This document shows, one piece after another, positions 39,883 to 52,921 of a DNA stretch of 64,000 nucleotides. The DNA comes from Xylocopa sonorina (Eukaryota; Arthropoda; Insecta; Hymenoptera; Apidae). A model generated the notes under the pieces. It did no database searches. It worked only from the letters and a program-made list of their open reading frames with translations, and was not told the DNA's origin. The DNA lies in contig NW_027490093.1 in NCBI RefSeq assembly GCF_050948175.1, positions 3,782,001 to 3,846,000 of the forward strand, given 5' to 3'. The position numbers and the translations under genes were made by a program. Every line of letters starts with the position of its first letter. Position 1 is the stretch's first letter.

Positions 39883-42800
39883 CGTTTCTAGAAGCATTAG
39901 AACTCTATTGCTCCGATACGTAGACATCTGCAAATGCTATTCCCTAGCAAGAAAGTGGCGCATTTACATTCATTTGAAGTGTATGCGAGGTATAGGTGAC
40001 ACTTCGCAATGAATGTTACATCTTAGCATGAAACATAGAAATGAGATGCGATATCGCGTTTTAAGAAGCATTAGAACTCAATAGCTTCGATACGTAAACA
40101 TCTGCCAATGCTATTTCCTAGCAAGGAAGTGTCGTATTTACACTCATTTGAAGTGTATGCGAGAAATACATTACACTTCACAATGAATATTATATCTTAT
40201 TATGAAATATAGAAATGAGTTACGATATCTCGTTTTAAGAGGCATTAGAACTCTAATGCTACGATACGTAGACATCTGCAAACGCTAATTCCTAGCAAGA
40301 AAGTGTCGCATTTACATTCTTTTGAAGTGAATACGAGGTAGACTTGACACTTCACAATGAATACTATATATTATCGGGAAACATGGAAATGGGATGCGAT
40401 ATCTCGTTTTAAGAAGCAATAGAACTAGATTGCTTCGATGCGTAGATCTCAGCCAACGCTATTTCCTAGCAAGCAAGTGTCGCATTCACATTCATTTGAA
40501 GCGTATACGAGGTATAGAAGACACTTCGCAATGAACATTAAATCTTGTCAAGAGACATAGAAGTGAGATGCGATATCGCGTTCTAAGAAGCATTAGAACT
40601 CTATTGTATCGATACGTAGACATCTGCAAACGCTATTTCCTAGCAAGGAAGTGTCGCATTTACTTTCATTTGAAGTGTATGCGAGGCGTAAGTGACACTC
40701 CGCAATGAATATTATATCTTATCATGGAACATAGAAATGAGATGCGATATCGCGTTTCAAGAAGCATTAGAACTCTATTTCTTCGATGCGCAGACATCTG
40801 GAACCGCTGTCTCCCAGCAAGGAAGTGTCGCATTTACATTCACTTGAAGTGTATGCGAGGTATACATGACACTTTGCAATGAATATTATATACTATCATG
40901 AAACATGGAAATGAGATGCGATATCGCGTTTTCAGAAGCATTAGAACTTTAATGCTACGATACGTAGACACCTGCAAACTCTATTTCCTAGCAAGGAAGT
41001 GTCGCATTTACATTCATTTGAAGTGAATACGAGATATACATGACACTTCGCAGTGACTATTATATATTATCATGAAACATAGAAATGAGATGCGATACCG
41101 CGATTTAAGAAGCATTAGAACTGTATTGCTACGATACGTAGACATCTGGAAACGCTATTTCCTAGCATGGAAGTGTCGCATTTACATTCAATTGAAGTGT
41201 AGACGAGGAATACATAACATCTCGGAATGAATATTATATCTTATCATGAAACATAGGAATGTGATTCGTTATAAGAAGCATTAGATATGTATTGCTACGA
41301 TACGTAGACATCTGCAAACGCTATTTCCTAGCAAGGAAGTGTCGCATTTACATTCTATTGAGGTGAATACGACGTATACAAACACTCCACAATGAATATT
41401 ATATCTTATCATGAAACATAGAAAGAAGATGCGATTCGGCGATTTGAGAAGCATTAGAACACTATTGCTTCGATACGTAGATATCTGCAAACGCTATTTC
41501 CTAGCAAGGAAGTGTCGCATTTATATTCAGATGAAGTGTATGCGAGATATACAAGACACTTCGCAATAAATATTATATCTCATCATGAGGCATAGAAATG
41601 AGATGCGGTATCGCGTTTTGAGAAGCTGTAGAACTCTAATGGTACGATACGTAGACATCTGCAAACGCTATTTCCTAGGAAGGAAATGTCGCATTTACAT
41701 TCATTTGAAGTGTATGCGAGGTATACATAACACATCGCAATGAATATTATATCTTATCATGAAACATAGATATGAGATGCGATATCGCGAATTAAGAAGC
41801 ATTAGAACTCTATTGCTTCGGTACGTAGACATCTGCCAACGCTATTTCCTAACAAGGAAGTGTCGCATTTACATACAAGACACTTTGCAATGAATATTAT
41901 ACCTTATCATGAAACATAGAAATGAGATGCGATATCGCGTTTTGAGAAGCATTAGAACTCAAATGATAGGATAAGTAGACACCTGCCAACGCTATTTCCT
42001 AGCAAGGAATTGTCGCATTTACATTCATTTGAAGTGTATGCGAGGTATAAATGACACTTCGCAATGAATATTATATCTTATCATGAAACATAGAAATGAA
42101 ATGCGATATCCCGTATCAAGAAGCATTAGAACTCTATTGCTTCGATACGTTGACATCTGCAATCGCTATTTCCTAGCAAGGAAGTGTCGCATTTACATTC
42201 ATTTGAAGTGTATGCGAGGTATACATAACACTTCGCAATGAATATTATATGTTGTCATGAAACATAGAAATGAGATGCGATATCTCGTTTTAAGAAGCAT
42301 TATAACACGCTTGCTACGATACGTAGACATCTACAAACTCTATTTCCTAGCAAGGAAGTGTTGCATTTACATTCATTTCAAGTGAATACGAGGAATACAT
42401 GAAAATTCGCAATGAATATTATATCTTATCATGAAACACAGTAATGAGATTCGATATCCCGTTTCAAGAAGCATTAGAACTCTATTGCTTCGATCCGTAG
42501 ACATCTGCAAACTCTATTTCCTAGCAAGGAAGTGTCGCATTTACACTCATTTGAAGTGAATACGAGGAATACATGAATCTTCGCAATGAATATTATATCT
42601 TATCATGAAACATAGAAATGAGATGCGATATCCCGTTTCAAGAAGCATTAGAACTCTATTGCTTCGATACGTAGTCGTCTGCAAACGCTATTTCCTAGCA
42701 AGGAAGTGTCGCATTTACATTCATTTGAAGTGAATACGAGGAATACATGAAACTTCGCAATGAATATTATATCTTATCATGAAGCATAGGAATGAGATGC

Positions 42801-44712
42801 GATATTCCGTTTCAAGAAGCATTAGAACACTATTGCTTCGATACGCAGACATCTGCAATCGCTATTTCCTAGCAAGGAAGTGTCGCATTTACATTCATTT
42901 GAAGTGTATGCGAGGTATACACAACACTTCGCAATGAATATTATATGTTGTCATGAAACATAGAAATGAGATGCGATATCTCGTTTTAAGAAGCATTATA
43001 ACACGCTTGCTACGATACGTAAACATCTGCAAACTCTATTTCCTAGCAAGGAAGTGTTGCATTTATATTCATTTCAAGTGAATACGAGGAATACATGAAA
43101 ATTCGCAATGAATATTATATCTTATCATGAAACACAGTAATGAGATTCGATATCCCGTTTCAAGAAGCATTAGAACGCTATTGCTTCGACCCGTAGACAT
43201 CTGCAAACTCTATTTCCTAGCAAGGAAGTGTCGCATTTACACTCATTTGAAGTGAATACGAGGAATACATGAAACTTCGCAATGAATATTATATCTTATC
43301 ATGAAACATAGAAATGAGATGCGATATCCCGTTTCAAGAAGCATTAGAACTCTATTGCTTCGATACGTAGTCGTCTGCAAACGCTATTTCCTAGCAAGGA
43401 AGTGTCGCATTTACATTCATTTGAAGTGAATACGAGGAATACATGAAACTTCGCAATGAATATTATATCTTATCATGAAGCATAGAAATGAGATGCGATA
43501 TTCCGTTTCAAGAAGCATTAGAACACTATTGCTTCGATACGCAGACATCTGCAATCGCTATTTCCTAGCAAGGAAGTGTCGCATTTACATTCATTTGAAG
43601 TGTATGCGAGGTATACACAACACTTCGCAATGAATATTATATGTTGTCATGAAACACAGTAATGAGATTCGATATCCCGTTTCAAGAAGCATTAGAACTC
43701 TAATGCTTCGATACGTAGACATCTGCAAACTCTAATTCCTAGCAAGGAAGTGTCGCATTTACACTCATTTGTAGTGAATACGAGATATACATGACACTTC
43801 GCAGTGACTATTATATATTATCATGAAACATAGAAATGAGATGCGATACCGCGATTTAAGAAGCATTAGAACTGTATTGCTACGATACGTAGACATCTGG
43901 AAACGCTATTTCCTAGCATGGAAGTGTCGCATTTACATTCAATTGAAGTGTAGACGAGGAATACATAACATTTCGGAATGAATATTATATCTTATCATGA
44001 AACATAGGAATGTGATTCGTTATAAGAAGCATTAGAAATGTATTGCTACGATACGTAGACATCTGCAAACGCTATTTCCTAGCAAGGAAGTGTCGCATTT
44101 ACATTCTATTGAGGTGAATACGACGTATACAAACACTCCACAATGAATATTATATCTTATCATGAAACATAGAAAGAAGATGCGATACGGCGATTTGAGA
44201 AGCATTAGAACACTATTGCTTCGATACGTAGATATCTGCAAACGCTATTTCCTAGCAAGGAAGTGTCGCATTTATATTCAGTTGAAGTGTGTGCGAGTTA
44301 TACAAGACACTTCGCAATAAATATTATATCTCATCATGAGGCATAGAAATGAGATGCGGTATCGCGTTTTGAGAAGCTGTAGAACTCTAATGATACGATA
44401 CGTAGACATCTGCCATCGCTATATCCTAACAAGGAAGTGTCGCATTTACAATCATGTGAAGTGTATGCGAGGTATACATGACACTTCGCAACGAATGTTA
44501 TATCTTATCCTAAAACATAGAGATGAGATGCGATATCGCGTTTTAAGAAGCATTAGAACTCTATTGCTACGATACGTAGACATCTGCAAACACTACTTCC
44601 TAGCAATGAAATGTCGCATTTACATTCTTTTGAAGTGAATACGTGGTATACATGACACTTCGCAATGAATATTATATCCTATCATGAGACATAGATGTGA
44701 GATGCGATATCG
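39883..44712 (+). repeat. Supersegment 6 (4,830 bp), near-copy of supersegment 3
   Basis: Between about 40,540 and 44,340 it matches 24,640-28,440 at a constant offset of 15,900 bp with few substitutions visible. Upstream the offset is 16,074, because one whole monomer present near 24,470 is missing here (174 bp). Downstream the offset drops to 15,054 because of an 846-bp deletion. The closing gaggcatag monomer at about 44,337 is the same hybrid type as at 29,283 and 34,296. This shows that supersegments were copied across two intervening segments of a different type. Confidence 0.83.
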
Positions 44713-46755
44713 CGTTTCTAGAAGCATTAGAACTCTATTGCTCCGATACGTAGACATCTGCAAATGCTATTCCCTAGCAAGAAAGTGGCGCATTTACATT
44801 CATTTGAAGTGTATGCGAGGTATAGGTGACACTTCGCAATGAATGTTACATCTTAGCATGAAACATAGAAATGAGATGCGATATCGCGTTTTAAGAAGCA
44901 CTAGAACTCAATAGCTTCGATACGTAAACATCTGCCAATGCTTTTTCCTAGCAAGGAAGTGTCGTATTTACACTCATTTGAAGTGTATGCGAGAAATACA
45001 TTACACTTCACAATGAATATTATATCTTATTATGAAATATAGAAATGAGTTACGATATCTCGTTTTAAGAGGCATTAGAACTCTAATGCTACGATACGTA
45101 GACATCTGCAAACGCTATTTCCTAGCAAGGAAGTGTCGCATTTACATTCTTTTGAAGTGGATACGAGGTATACATGACACTTCGCAATGAATATTATATC
45201 TTACTGTGAAACATAGAAATGAGATGCGATATCGCGTTTTAAGAAGCACTAGAACTCTGTGGCTTCGATACGTAGACATCTGCCATCGCTATTTCCTAGC
45301 GAGGAAGTGTCGCATTTATATTCATTTGAAGTGTATGCGAGGTATACAAGACTCTTCGCAATGAATATTACGTCTTATCATAATTCATAGAATTGAGATG
45401 CGATTTCGCGTATTGAGAAGCATTAGAACTCTATTGCTACGATACGTAGATATCTGCAAACGCTATTTCCTAGCAAGGAAGTGTCGTATTTACATTCTTT
45501 TGAAGTGAATACGGGGAATACATAACACTGCACAATGAATATTATAGCTTTTCATGAAACATAGATATGAGATGAGATATGGCGATTTAAGAAGCAGTAG
45601 TACTCTATTGCTTCGATACAATAGACATCTCCCATCGCTATTTCCCAGCAAGCAAGTGTCGCATTTACATTCATTTAAAGTGTATGACAGGTATACATGA
45701 CACTTCGCAATGAATATTATATCTTATCATTAAGCATATAAATGAGGAGCGATTTCGCGTTTTAAGAAGCATTAGAACTCCATTGCTACGATACGTAGAC
45801 ATCTACAAACGCTATTTCCTAGCAAGGAAGTGTCGCATTCTCAATCTTTTGAAGCGAATACGAGGTATACATAACACTGCACAATGAATATTATATCTCA
45901 TCATGAAACATAGAAATGTGATGCGATATGACGATTTAAGAAGCATTAGAACTCTATTGTTTCGATACGTAGCCATCTGCAAACGCTATTTCGATGCAAG
46001 GAAGTGTCACATTTACATTCTTTTGAAGTGAGTGCGAGGTAAACATAACACTCCACAATGAATATTATATCTTATCATGCAACATAGAATTGAGATGCGA
46101 TATCGCTTTTTGAGAAGCATTAGAACTCTGTTGCTACGATACGTAGACATCTGCAAACGCTATTTCCTAGCAAGGAAGTGTCCCATTTACATTTTTTTGC
46201 ATGGAATGCGTGGTATATATGACATTTCGCAATGAATATTATATCTTATCATGAAAAATAGAAATGAGATGCGATATGACGATTTAAGAAGCATTAGAGT
46301 ACTATTGCTTCGATACGTAGACACCTGCAAAAGCTAATTCCTAGGAAGGAAGTGTCGCGTTTACATTCATTTGAAGTGAATACGAGGTATGCATGACACT
46401 TCGCAACGAATATTATATCTTATCATGAATCATGGAAATGAGATACGATATCGCGATTTAAAAAGCATTAGAAAACTATTGCTACGATACGTAGACATCT
46501 GCTAACGCTATTTAATAGCAAGGAAGTGTCGCATTTACATTCTTTTGAAGTGAATACGAGGTAGACATAACACTGCACAATGATTATTATATATTATCAT
46601 GAATCATAGAAACGAGATGCGATATCGCGATTTAAGAATCATTAGAACTCTATTGATTCGATACCTAGACATCTGCAATCGCTATTTCCTAGCAAGGAAG
46701 TGTCGCATTTACATTCTTTTGGAGTGAATGCGAGGTATACATAACACTTCGCAAT
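44713..46755 (+). repeat. Supersegment 7, partial copy of type 4
   Basis: It matches supersegment 4 at 15,054 bp until about 45,860. There the offset drops to 14,706, a loss of exactly 348 bp or two monomers (the marker tatttcgatg is at 31,281 and 45,987). Order is kept up to about 46,750, after which the sequence departs into divergent monomers (gaggagcgatatcgcatttt). This is the right edge of the homogenised core. Confidence 0.8.
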
Positions 46756-48706
46756 GAATATTATATCTTATCATGAAACATAGAAATGAGGAGCGATATC
46801 GCATTTTAAGAAGCATTGGAACCTTATTGCTTCGATACGTAGACATCTGCAAACGCCACTTCCCATCAAGGAAGTGTCGCATTTACATTCTCTTGAAATG
46901 AATACGAGGTATACATGACACTTCGCAATGAATATTATATCTTATCATGAAACGTAGGAAGGAGATGCGATATCGCGTTTTAAGAAGCATCAGAACTCTA
47001 TTGTTACGATACGTAGACATCTGCAAACGCTATTTCCTCGCAAGGAAGTGTCGCATTTACATTCTTTTGAAGTGAATAGGAGGCATGCATAACACTTCGC
47101 ACGGAATATTATATCTTATCATGAACCATAAAAATGAGATGCGATATCGCGATTTAAGAAGCACCAGAACTCTATTGGTACGATACGTAGACATCTGCAA
47201 ACGCTAATTCCGAGCAAGGAAGATTCGCATTTACATTCTTTTGAAGTGTAGACGAGGAATACATAACACTTCGCAATGAATATTATATCTTATCATGAAA
47301 CATAGAAATGAGATGCGATATCGCGTCTTAAGACGCATTAGAACTCTATTGCTACGATACTTAGACATCTGCAAACGATACTTCCTAGCATGCGAGTGTC
47401 ACATTTACGTTCATTTTAAGTGTATGCGATGTATACACAACACTGCACAATGAGTATTTTATATTATCATGAAACATAGAAATGAGATGCGATATCGCGA
47501 TTTAAGATGCATTTGAGAACTATTGCTTCGATGCGTCGACGTCTGTAAACGCTACTTCCTAGCAAGGAAGTGTCGCATTTACTTCATTTTGATGTGAATA
47601 CGAGGTATACATAACACTCCAGAATGAACATTATATCTTATCATGAAACATAGAAATAAGGAGCGATTTCGCGTTTTAAGAAGCATTAGAACTCTATTGC
47701 TACGGTACGTAGACATCCTCAGACGTTAATTCCTGGCAAGGAAGTGTTGCATTTACAATCTTTTGAAGTGAATACGAGGCATACATAACAATCCACAATG
47801 AATATTATATCTTATCGTGAAACATAGATGTGAGTTGCGATATGACGATTTAAGAAGCATTAGAACTTTATTGCTTCGATACGTAGACATCTGCAAACGC
47901 TGCTTCCTAGCAAGGAAGTTTCGCATTTACAAACTTTTGAAGTGAATACGAGGTATACATAACACTCCACAATGAATATTATATCTTATTATGAATCGTA
48001 CAAATGAGGAGCGATTTCGCGTTTTATGGAGCATTAGAACTCTATTGCTACGATACGTAGACATCTGCAAACGCTATTTCCTAGCAAGGAAGTGTCGCAT
48101 TTACATTGATTTGGTGTGTATGCGAGGTATACATGACACTTCGCAATGAATATTATATCTTATCATGAAACATAGAAGTGAGATGGGATATCGCCATTTA
48201 AGAAGCATTAGAAATGTATTGCTTCGATACGTAGACATCTGCAAACGCTACTTCCTAGCAAGGAAGTTTCGCATTTACAAACTTTTGAAGTGAATACGAG
48301 GTATACATAACACTCCGCAATGAAAATTATATCTTATTATGAATCGTATAAATGAGGAGCGATTTCGCGATTTAAAATGCATTAGAACTCTATTGCTACG
48401 ATACATAAACATCTGCAAACGCTATTTAATAGCAAGGAAGTGTCGCGATTACATTCTTTTGAAGTGTAGACGAGGTATACATAACACTCCGCAATGAATA
48501 TTATATCTTATCATGAAGCATATAAATGAGACGCGATATCGCGTTTTAAGAAGCATTGGAAATCTATTGCTACGATACGTAGACATCTCGAGACGTAATT
48601 TCCTAGAAAGGAAGTCTCGCATTTACATACATTTGAAGTGTAGACGAGGAGTACATAACACTTCGCAATGAATATTGTATCTTATCATGAAACATAGAAA
48701 TGAGAT

Positions 48707-48716
48707 GCGATATCGC
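48707..48716. repeat. Monomer palindrome GCGATATCGC (example copy)
   Basis: gcgatatcgc is a perfect 10-bp palindrome holding an EcoRV site, and it is the majority form in the array. With the following base it becomes tcgcga (NruI) in the cgcgattt subtype or tcgcgt in the cgcgtttt subtype. Common variants break it (gatatctcg, gatatcccg, gatatgacg), so it is not strictly maintained. A protein-binding role is possible but unsupported here. Confidence 0.6.
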
Positions 48717-48884
48717 GATTCAAGAAGCATTATAACTCAATTGCTACTTTACGTAGACATCTGCAAACGCTATTTCCTGGCAAGGAAGTGTCGCATTTAC
48801 ATTCTCTTGAAGTGAATACGAGATATACATGACACTTCGCAATGAATATTATATCTTATCACGGACCATAGAAATGAGATGCGA

Positions 48885-49856
48885 TATCGCGTTTTAAGAA
48901 GCATTAGAACCCTACTGCTACGATACATGGAATTCTGCGAACGCTATTTCCTAGCAAGGAAGTGTCGCATTTACATTCTTTTCAAGTGGCGACGAGGTGT
49001 ACACAACACTTCGCAATGAATATTATATCTTGTCATGAAACATAGAAATGAGATGCGATATCGCGTTCTAAGAAGCATTAGAACTCTATTACTACGATAC
49101 GTAGACATCTGCATACGATATTTCCTAGCAAGGAAATGTCGCATTTTCATTCTTTTGAAGTGAATACTAGGTATGCATGACAATTCGCAATGAATATTAT
49201 ATATTGTCATGAAACATAGAAATGAGATGCTATATTGCGTTTTAAAGGGGTATTAGAACTCTATTGCCTCGATACGTAGACATCTGCAAACGTTATTTCC
49301 TAACATGGAAGTGTCGCATTTACATTCATTTCAAGTGAATGCGAGGTATACGTGACACTTCGCTATGAATAATATATCTTACCATGAAACATAGGAATGA
49401 GATGCGATATCGCGTTTTGAGATGCAATAGAAACCTAATGCTACGATACGCAGAAATCTGCACTCGCTATTTCCAAGCAAGGAAGTGTCGCATTTACATT
49501 CATTTGAAGTGTATGCTATGTATACGTGACACTTCGCTATGAATAATATATCTTACCACGAAACATAGAAATGCGATGCGATATCGCGTTTTAAGAAGCA
49601 TTAGAACCCTACTGCTACGATACATGGAATTCTGCGAACGCTATTTCCTAGCAAGAAAGTGTCGCATTTACATTCTTTTCAAGTGGCGACGAGGTGTACA
49701 CAACACTTCGCAATGAATATTATATCTTGTCATGAAACATAGAAAGGAGATGCGATATCGCGTTCTAAGAAGCATTAGAACTCTATTGCTACGATACGTA
49801 GACATCTGCAAACGATATTTCCTAGCAAGGAAATGTCGCATTTTCATTCTTTTGAA
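48885..49856 (+). repeat. Repeated 276-bp block, 697-bp spacing
   Basis: About 276 bp at 48,885-49,160 recurs at 49,582-49,856. The marker gttttaagaa is at 48,891 and 49,588, an offset of 697 bp (four monomers plus one base). Shared private variants include ccctactgctacgatacatgg, gaattctgcgaacgc, ttttcaagtggcgacgagg, gtgtacacaacac and tcgcattttcattc. The sequence between the copies does not repeat, so this is either a partial four-monomer duplication or a conversion tract. Confidence 0.78.
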
Positions 49857-52747
49857 GAGTATGCGAGGTATAAGTGGCACTTCGCAATGAATATTATATC
49901 TTATCATGAATCATAGAAATGAGATGCGTTATCTCTATTAAGAAGCATTAGAACTCTATTGCTTCGATACGTAGACATCTGCAAAGGCTATATCCTAGCT
50001 AGAAAGTGTCGCATTTACATTCATTTGAAGTGAATACGAGGTATACATAACACTCCACAATGAATATTATATTTTATTGTGAAACATAGAAATGCGATGC
50101 GATCTCGCGATATAAGAAGCATTAGAACTCTATTGCTACGATACGTAGACACTTGCGAACGCTATTTCCTAGCAAGGAAGTGTCGCATTTACATTCTTTT
50201 GAGGTGAACACGTGGTATACATAACACCCCACAATGAATATTATATTTTATTCTGAAACATAGAAATGCGATGCGATCTCCCGATATAAGAAGCATTAGA
50301 ACTCTATTGCTTCGATACGTAGACATCTGCAAATGCTATTTCCTAGCAAGGAAATGTCGCATTTACATTCTTTTGAAGTGAATACGAGTTATACATAACA
50401 CCCCACAATGAATATTATATCTTATCATGAAGTATAGGAATGAGAATCGATATCGCGATTTAAGAAGCATTATAACTCTATTGCTTCGATACGTAGAAAT
50501 CTGCAAACGCTATATCCTAGCAAGGAACTGTCGCGTTTACATTCTTTTGATGTGAATACGAGGTATACATGACTCTTCGCAATTAGTGGTATATCTTATT
50601 ATGAAACATAGAAATGAAATGCAATATCCCGTTTTAAGAAGCATTAGAGCTCTATTGCTTCTATACGTAGACACCTGCAAACGCTATTTCCTAGAACGGA
50701 AGTGTCGCATTTACATTCATTTGAAATGAATACGAGGTATACAATACACATCGCAATGAACATTATATTTTATCATGAACCATAGAAATGACATGCGATA
50801 TCGCGATTTAAAAAGCAATAGAACACTATTGCTTCGGTACGTAGACATCTGCAAACGCTATTTAATAGGAAGAAAGTGTCGCATTTACATTCTTTTGAAG
50901 TGAATACGAGGAATACACAACATTCGACAATGAATAATATACCTTATCACGAAACATAGAAATGAAATGCGATATCGCAATTTAAGAAGCATTAGATCTC
51001 TATTGCTCCGATACGGAGACATCTGCAAACGCTATTTAATCTCAAGGAAGTGTCGCATTTACATTCTTTTAAAGTGAATAAGAGGTATACATAACACTCC
51101 ACAATGAATATTATACCTTATCACGAAACATAGGATTGGAATGAGATACCGCGATTTAAGAAGCATTAGAACTCTATTACTTCGATACGTAGACATCTGG
51201 AAACGCGATTTCCAGGAGAGGAAGTGTCGCATTTACATTCAATCGAAGTGTAGACGAGGAGTACATAACACCTCGCAATGAATATTATACCTTATCACGA
51301 AACATAGAAATGAAATGCGATGTCGCTTTTTAAGAAGCACCAGAACTCTATTACTTCGATACGTAGACAACTGCAAACGCTACTTCCTAGCAAGGAAGTG
51401 TCGCACTTACATTCATTTGAAGTGAATACGAGGTATTCATGACACTTCGCAATGAATATTATATCATATCATGAAACTTACAAATGAGATGCGATATCGC
51501 GTTTTAAGAAGGAATAGAACTATGTTGCTTCGACAGGTGGACATCCGGAAACGCCTTCTCTAGCAAGGAAGTGTGGCAGTTACATTCTATTGAAGTGTAG
51601 ACGAGGTATACGTAACACTTCGCAATGGATATTATGTTTTATCATGAAACATAGAAATGAGATGCGATATCGCATTTTAAGAAGCACTAGAACTCTATTG
51701 CTACGATACGTAGATATCTGGAAACGCTATTTCCTAGCAAGGAAGTGTCGCATTTACATTATTTTTTAGTGAATACGAGGTATACATAACAATCCACAAT
51801 GGATATTATATCTTAACATGAAACATAGAAATGAGGAGCGATATCGCGGTTTAAGATGCACTAGAACCCTATTGCTTCGATACGTAGACATCTGCAGACG
51901 CTATTCCCTAGCAAGGAACTGTCGCATTTACATTCTTTTGAAGTGAATACGAGGTATACATGACACTTTGCAACGAATATTATATCGTGTCATGGAACAT
52001 AGAAATGAGATGCGATATGGCGATTTAAGAAGCATTAGAACTCTGTTGCTACGATACGTAGACATCTGCAAACGCTATTTCCCAACAAGGAAGTGTCACA
52101 TTTACGTTCCTTTGAATTGAATACGTGGTATGCATGACAATCCGCAATGAATATTATATCTCATCATGAACCGTAGAAATGAGGATCGATTTCGCGATTT
52201 AAGAAGCATTAGAACTCTATTCCTTCGTTACGTAGACATCTGCATACGCTACTTCCTAGCAAGATAGTGTCGCATTTACATTCTTTTGAAGTGAATACGT
52301 GGTATACATGACAATCCGCAATGAATATTATATCTCATCATAATACATAGAAATGAGATGCGATATGGCGATTAAAGAAGCATTAGAAATCTATTGCTTC
52401 GATACGTAGACATCTACAAATGCTATTTCCTAGCATGGAAGTGTCGCATTTACATTTTTTTGAAGTGAATTCGAGATATACATGGTACTTCGCAAAGAAT
52501 ATTATATCTTACCATGATACATAGAAATGAGATGCGGTTTCCAGTTTTAAGAAGCATTAGAACATTATTACTTCGGTACGTAGACATCTGCAAACGCTAT
52601 TTCCTAGCAAGGATGTGTCGCATATCCTTATTTTTGAAGTGAATACGAAGTATACATGACACTCCGCAGTGAATATTATAACTTATCATAAAACATTGAA
52701 ATGAGATGCGATGTCTCGTTTTAAGAAGAATTAGAACTCTATTGCTT

Positions 52748-52921
52748 CGATACGTAGACATCTGCAAACGCTATTTCCTAGCAAGGAAGTGTCGCATTTA
52801 CATTCTTTTGAAGTGAATGCGAGGTAGACATAACACTCCACAATGATTATTATATCTTATCACGAAACATAGAAATGGGATGCGATTTCGCGATTTAAGA
52901 AGCACTAGAACTCTATTGTTT
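52748..52921 (+). repeat. Representative 174-bp monomer
   Basis: This copy runs from one cgatacgtag block to the equivalent point of the next monomer (cgatgcctag at 52,922) and measures exactly 174 bp. It shows the main landmarks: the dyad around cgatacgtag at the start, the ttcctagcaaggaa hairpin about 30 bp in, the tcgcatttacattc block, a variable segment around 60-95 bp in, the AT-rich tattatatcttatcacgaaa block, the GC-bearing gcgat...cgcga block, and the aagaagca..tagaactctatt end. It serves as the phase reference for other entries; the choice of start is arbitrary in a tandem repeat. Confidence 0.9.

Larger units (their letters stand above)
13740..46755 (+). repeat. Homogenised higher-order core of the array
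   Basis: Long runs of monomers recur in the same order across this 33-kb stretch. The clearest anchor, cgtttctaga, occurs at 16,209, 19,154, 23,809, 29,659, 34,672, 39,883 and 44,713. Other linked markers recur with it: the 24-bp-deleted monomer (acatacaaga), the BamHI-bearing monomer (tgaggatccattcg), the cgttataagaagc monomer, and the gaggcatag...gctgtagaac monomer. Beyond about 46,755 the recurring order stops. Tandem repeats of multi-monomer units are known as higher-order repeats in other satellites. Here the unit is irregular, with insertions and deletions of whole monomers, so it is better called a family of related supersegments. Confidence 0.88.
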
